Shown piece by piece: positions 28,901 to 34,900 of a stretch of 64,000 nucleotides of DNA. Source of the stretch: Patiria pectinifera (taxonomy: Eukaryota; Echinodermata; Asteroidea; Valvatida; Asterinidae). Below the pieces are notes generated by a model that saw only the letters and a program-made list of their open reading frames with translations, was not told the DNA's origin and did not search any database. The first letter of the stretch is position 1. Every line of letters begins with the position of its first letter. Location: the NCBI GenBank assembly GCA_029964075.1, contig CM057147.1, forward strand, positions 18,683,513 to 18,747,512. The letters run 5' to 3'. The translations under genes were made by a program, and so were the position numbers.

Positions 28901-31900
28901 GCTTTTTTTGTAATTGCTCCTTTTTCTCAGTGCTATTGAAAACAATTTTTGGTTTCTCAAAATTGTCTACAAAATTTGCATTTTACTTCCTGTTATGATT
29001 CAGCGGACCATACATGCACCCTCCGGATAAGTAGTTTTTTCATGATTAAGTACAAATATAAAACAAACCTCATATGTAGAGTTGATGCTGAACGTCCATC
29101 TGAAGGTATGTACATGAGATCCAGGAGTGCTGTCAATTTCAAGATGCTTGTTCAACTCCTCCAAACAGTGTACCTCAACATCGGGTAGTTTTTCTTTAAA
29201 CTGATAAAAAAAAGGGCAAAAAGTGACACCGGTACATCTGACATCGCTTTACTTCGGCCTTATTGTTATGCTTGGGGGAGAACATGAAGTTAAGTAACTT
29301 GTTTGCCTTGAGGTTTACTTTGAGGTTTGCCTTGAGGTTTACTTTGAGGTTTGCCTTGAGGTTTTACGAGGTTCGACAGGGTTTTATGGGGTACCTCGGG
29401 ATTCAACTTCAAGATACTGCATGTTTTATTTTTCATTCATCCCCTTAAGCAAATTGTATGCTTATCCTACCAAAGGATGTTCCGTGCAAGGGCATCATCA
29501 ATCACTTCTCAAAAATGGGGGGACATAGCACTTTGATCAGAAGTAATATAACGCAAAGTGCAAAACAGTGATGGCGTGGGGTTTGGGGCCCACTGAAAGA
29601 CCCCTAAAAATTTTAGACTCTAGACGCTCTGTGGTGTGATCTGAGACAATTTCAGACCACTTTAGCCAAATTTGTTGATCTTGGAGTCATTGACTGTTAG
29701 AATCAAATGTCTAGGGCCTAAAAGGCCTCTAATTTTTTTTTCTGGGATGAATGCCTGTTCTAACCCCAAGCCCCACCTCCACCCCTGGCCTAGGGCCTGT
29801 CAGCCAACCTACCACATCCATTCCAGCTTCGTGCATCGACAGCAAGTCGCCCATGTAGGAATGAAGCTTCCTTTCCTTGGCTGTCTTGATCTTGGCCTCA
29901 CGATACCGGTGGCGCTCTTTCCATTCTTCCAGCTCCTCAAGACTGTGGGCCTTGGTGCAGCTGTTGTTCTTGGGGGAAGTACTGCTGTACATGCACGTGC
30001 CACCTTCAACCCTAATACAAACCAAAACCATTCTTATTCGCTAAAGATGTGCTCCCAACACTCTTCAACAAATTTGAAATTTTTTTGTTAATAAATTTTC
30101 AGTTCGCATGTTTTATTCAAACCAAAATAACTTCGTGTCTTCCTTGTTTGTTGACATCTGCAAGACTCTAAAAAAAAGTTTTGGGCATAGTTTTTTTTAG
30201 CCATGTATGCAACTTTACAATCTGTTATAGAAAGCGTTACGGCTCATTTGGACATATTAGTATCAGCAAAATAGTCTAGAAAATGGAAGAATCTATCTTG
30301 AAAAATCTTTTTAAAAAAAGGGGGCCTGATCCTTCCCCCTTTTTTCGAAAAGCCGAGACGTAAAACTACTTTTATTTTTACTCGGCCTCATTAGTGCCTG
30401 TACTACATTGCACTACGGTACATTTGTATTTATTTCTTACAAGAATCCATAAAACTATACAGTGCTCGGGCAATGTCTTTAAGGTATACGCTGGATAGAT
30501 TAAACTGAACATTAATTTTGACATCAGAAGGGACCTGCAATTTTAATCAACATGTACTTACCCTTCACATAATTCATAGTTTCCATCCTGAACATTCCAG
30601 GGGGGTTTGCGATACAGCCAGTCCTTCTCCTTGTCTGAATCGACCCTTGCCCTGTGGCTGACAGTCTGTAAGTGCTGTTTCAGCTGAACGATTTGCTCAA
30701 AGTGCTGGTAGCAATAGGTGCAGCAGTAAGGCTGAATCCGGGGAGGTTCAGAAGAAGCTGCTTCCGTGCCACTCGGAACTTGTCCTCTATCAGCTGCTGC
30801 TGCTGCTACGGACATGACGTCATCCAGTGTCCAGACTGCACATCCAAAGAAAAAAAATCAATTTAACAAATGCTCGCAATACATTAAAAACTTTCTGCAT
30901 CCTCATTGTTACAACCACCTTTGGAGCAGCTTTGGTTCACTTTAGCAATTTTAGTTAACAGATACATACCTTCTATCATTAGATTTTTCATTCCATTTCA
31001 AAGAAGTGCTCATCCTCAAAGTTATAACCAGATCTACCAATTCAAAAACTGACAATGTCTTGGAGGGGTGTGCTGAATGTCATAACATATTGTTTTCTCT
31101 TAAAAATCATCCACCCAAACTCACGGTTGTGTTTTCCCATGTAAGTCCACAGCTCAACTTCTTCAGGAAAGTGTGGATGTGTGCAGAAATCCTTGCGACA
31201 ATTAACACCTTTTCCACACAGAACAGGCGCTGTCTCTCGTTTGAGAGAAGGAGGGCGTGTTTCAGCAATACACCACTCATTTCTCCTCTCTGAGAACAAT
31301 ACAACTTGACGTGATGATTCTTGTGCTTCGCCTTCTTCGACATACTGCATTCTGTGGGCGAATGCTGGTGCGCAAAGTTTCACGATCACGTCTTGCCTGA
31401 CAGGGCATTTCAAGACATCAATTTCAACCTGTACATTTCAACAACAAAAAAATCAAAGTCACGTAGTAGAATCATAGAAATTACCCTGAAAGGCATCTAC
31501 CGATTTATGATAGAAACTTCGCTCAAAGTGGAGAAAGGGACAGTAGGCAACTACCCGGAGAACTTTCTCTCGTTGAAATGGTATTCTTCCAGAAGAACAC
31601 CAACACTGAAGGTGGTGTCAAATAAAATAGGGTGCCCACAGGCACAATAATTTTTACTTGCATAAACAGAATCCAGTTACGAGACCCTGAAAATTATAAG
31701 AATGTTTTCTTAAATATACAGAGGCTACTGATCTTAAAAAAAAAAATCAACAGACTAGTTGTAATGCAGCCTATAGACTAATCTGGCAACATGCCATTCT
31801 CTGGCACCAGGCTTGCGTGAGCTGTGCTCAGGTAGTGCGTACGGACGGCTCCTTAGACCAATATATTGGCCAAAATGCGTGCCCGCCTTGTCTTAAAAAC

Positions 31901-34900
31901 ATGGTGCCACCACAGTAACAGCTTCTAATTCTGGTCGCTGGAGTCTGCTATATGGCTTGATGAAGTAGAAGTGATCTAGTTTGTTTTGGAGAAAACCTTG
32001 GAGAGTGTCATAAAATATTGGCTTTTGATGTCGGGCTAAGCAAAACTTTGAGTCATCGTTTCTCCTTTCAAGTGCCAAGGAAACACGGACAAATGGGAAC
32101 AATTCACTAGCTTTTTATGTACAGAAAAATTCACATACCTCATTGTGGGCAAATCTGCATGAATCGCCCCGCCGGCATCGACCAAAGCGTTTTACGATGT
32201 GGCGGCAAAGACAGTGGTGATGATATCCGGATCGTATCTTCAGGTACCGCTGTTCTCCCTTTGTAATTAAGGCATGCACCATCACCTTGCTCCAAGGATG
32301 CTTCTCTTCACTGGTGCAATGGTTCCCTTTCACAGATCTTTCACTCATAACCGGAGGGGAGCTATCAAAGCACGTCTCGCAAAGATTCAAGAAACGGCCC
32401 CCGACCTTTGACATCAAATCTCTGTAGGCTTTCCTGTCTTTGTCAGTGATGATCCCGGATGACAACGATGTCTTGCGTTCTGCAAATTGGCTGACAGGAT
32501 TTGGACCATTTCTTGTTTGAGAGTTATTGCTGTGGGGAGCTTCTTGACTGTTAACCCTAGCTGATTCAGAACACTTTCGCTTTACATTTCGTTTTTGGAC
32601 CATCTGGAAACCCTCATCAGCAGGAGGTTCTGGAAGCAGCCTTGGTGGATTATGCGGAAGATGCTGGAAATAGCGTAGGTACCTGCAAATTTCTCTTCTA
32701 TCAAACTTCCCACTTTGTTCTGCATTCCATATTTCCCGTTCTTCTGCACTGTGACAGAACCAACAATTATCTCCTCTAAAACAGTAGTTTTTAGTTTGGA
32801 GCCTCTGGCACATGTTGTACTGCCCTGGAACGTCACGTCTAGTTCTCTGACGGATGACACCCCGAATCTGCTCAAAATCAAGATTTTTACACAAACTTGA
32901 GTTTGATCAATACCATTCAGATAAGTATCAAAACTCATGACCTAAGTACCCTTCTAACAGTTATCTTAGAAATACAAGAAATGTTCCCGAGTCAGAGGAT
33001 ATAATTACAAAATAAGAAATTAATGTCATCTCCCAAGTTGTGCAAGGTCTAGTCAGGTCCTCACATACCGTAATCAATCAAGTGTCAATACACAGATGAT
33101 ACAAATGAGCCACGATAATATTACTCTCTAATTGTTCATCCTTGGCACTGAGCGTTGTAGTTGAATTCATCACAAGTCCCTCCAAGCCCAGCTCAAGTCC
33201 ATAACAAGTCCTTCAGTCTCACCTCAAGTTACTAGCTATTCAAATGAACTGTTACAAAAGCATTACTTTGTCACTGTTCATCCCTTACTTGTGACTGGAC
33301 TTGTGACTCACTTATTTCCGGAACTTGTGACTGGACTAGTGACTGGACTTGTGGCTGGACTTGTGACTGGACTTGCGACTGGACTTGCGACTGGACTTGT
33401 GACTGGACTTGCGACTGGACTTGCGACTGGACTTGCGACTGGACTTGCGACTGGACTTGCGACTGGATTTGCAACTGGGCTTGCGACTGGGCTTGCGACT
33501 GGTCTTGCAACTGGGCTTGCGACTGGTCTTGCAACTTGGCTTGTGACTGGAATTGTGACTGGACTTATGAAAGAACTTGTAACTGGACTTATGAAAGGAC
33601 TTTTGACTGGACTTTCGACTGGACTTGTGACTGGACTTGCAATTGGACTTGTGACTGGACTTGTGACTGGACTTGTGACTGGACTTGTGATGGACTTGTG
33701 ACTGGACTTGTGACTGGACTTGTGACTGGACTAGTGACTGGACTTGTGACTGGACTTGTGAGTGGACTTACATCAGCGAGGATTGGGTAAACACTAATTT
33801 TTACTCCTTTTTTCAGAAACTTTTTACACCATTTTCTACAGTTGTGTCAATTTAAAACTCCAACCCTGAAACCAGCAGAGAGCATTCTAGAAAGATGGGG
33901 TTTGTTAAAATTTTGTAAAAATTGCCTCCCCCCTTTCCTGTCCTAGGTATTTTAAAATGTGAACTGAACTGTAACCTGCCTTATAAAGAATTCTTTAAAC
34001 TAACCTCATTCCCATTTTCTGGCTGCCTTTGAAGTCGACATAGAAGTAAATCTCCCTTGCATGAATGTCTCCCTCTGGGCTCATGTCTTCTTCCATCATA
34101 GCAATTCCTGCAGGCCACCCTATACACATTCAAAGGAACACTTTCAGTTTAACATTGGTGCCTGTTTGGTATGCAATAATGTGTTATGTCACAGTGCATC
34201 TCCTTCAAGTGAACCATCATGATTGGTCTATAATATGAGCTTAGAAATTTAAAGCTCACATCCTCACGGTACTTTTTATATTATATTGTGGTGTTTATTA
34301 ATCATCATACTCACAGAAAACGCACTTACGTTGTTCGCGTATGTTGTTGTACTTATACATTGCATTTAGAGTAAATTATCCGAAATCCGTTTTGTGTGAT
34401 ATATTATGTTACACAAACATGCACATTAATTATAAAGGTCTGTTATTTAATATAGCTCTATTGACTGATGTCTTATTTTATATGTCTGGTTGAGAAAACA
34501 GGGAAAAAAAACATCAGCACACCTTAACTTGAATGTGTCCACAAATTTACGACTTTCACATGACAAATCCGGGGGCGTCGCAGACGAGGCTGCGGTTTCA
34601 CCATTGGCTCTGCTAGGAAATGTGGAGTTTACAATTCCATCAGTCTGTGATGCTGGGCTGTTGCGTGGTGCACATGGCCGGCATGGCTGTGACTGCAGCG
34701 GCCTGGGAGCATTTTGAGTTGAAGAAGTCTCCTCAGAGGAAAAGTCCCCCAACAAGGCACTGAATCGATTGCTGGTCGACACCGTTGGATGAACTGTAGC
34801 AACAGATTTCAATATACATACATTTATGAATATAAACATATCTCTTGCTGACGTCTTCATTCTTTGATCGATCAATAAAACCACTCCATTAAGCCCCACC

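Noticed and set aside
29281-29364. CRISPR-like array
   Set aside because: Short direct repeats without spacers; a minisatellite in an animal intron.
33291-33701. 136-codon plus-strand ORF
   Set aside because: Made entirely of the 12-bp minisatellite, no other sequence feature.
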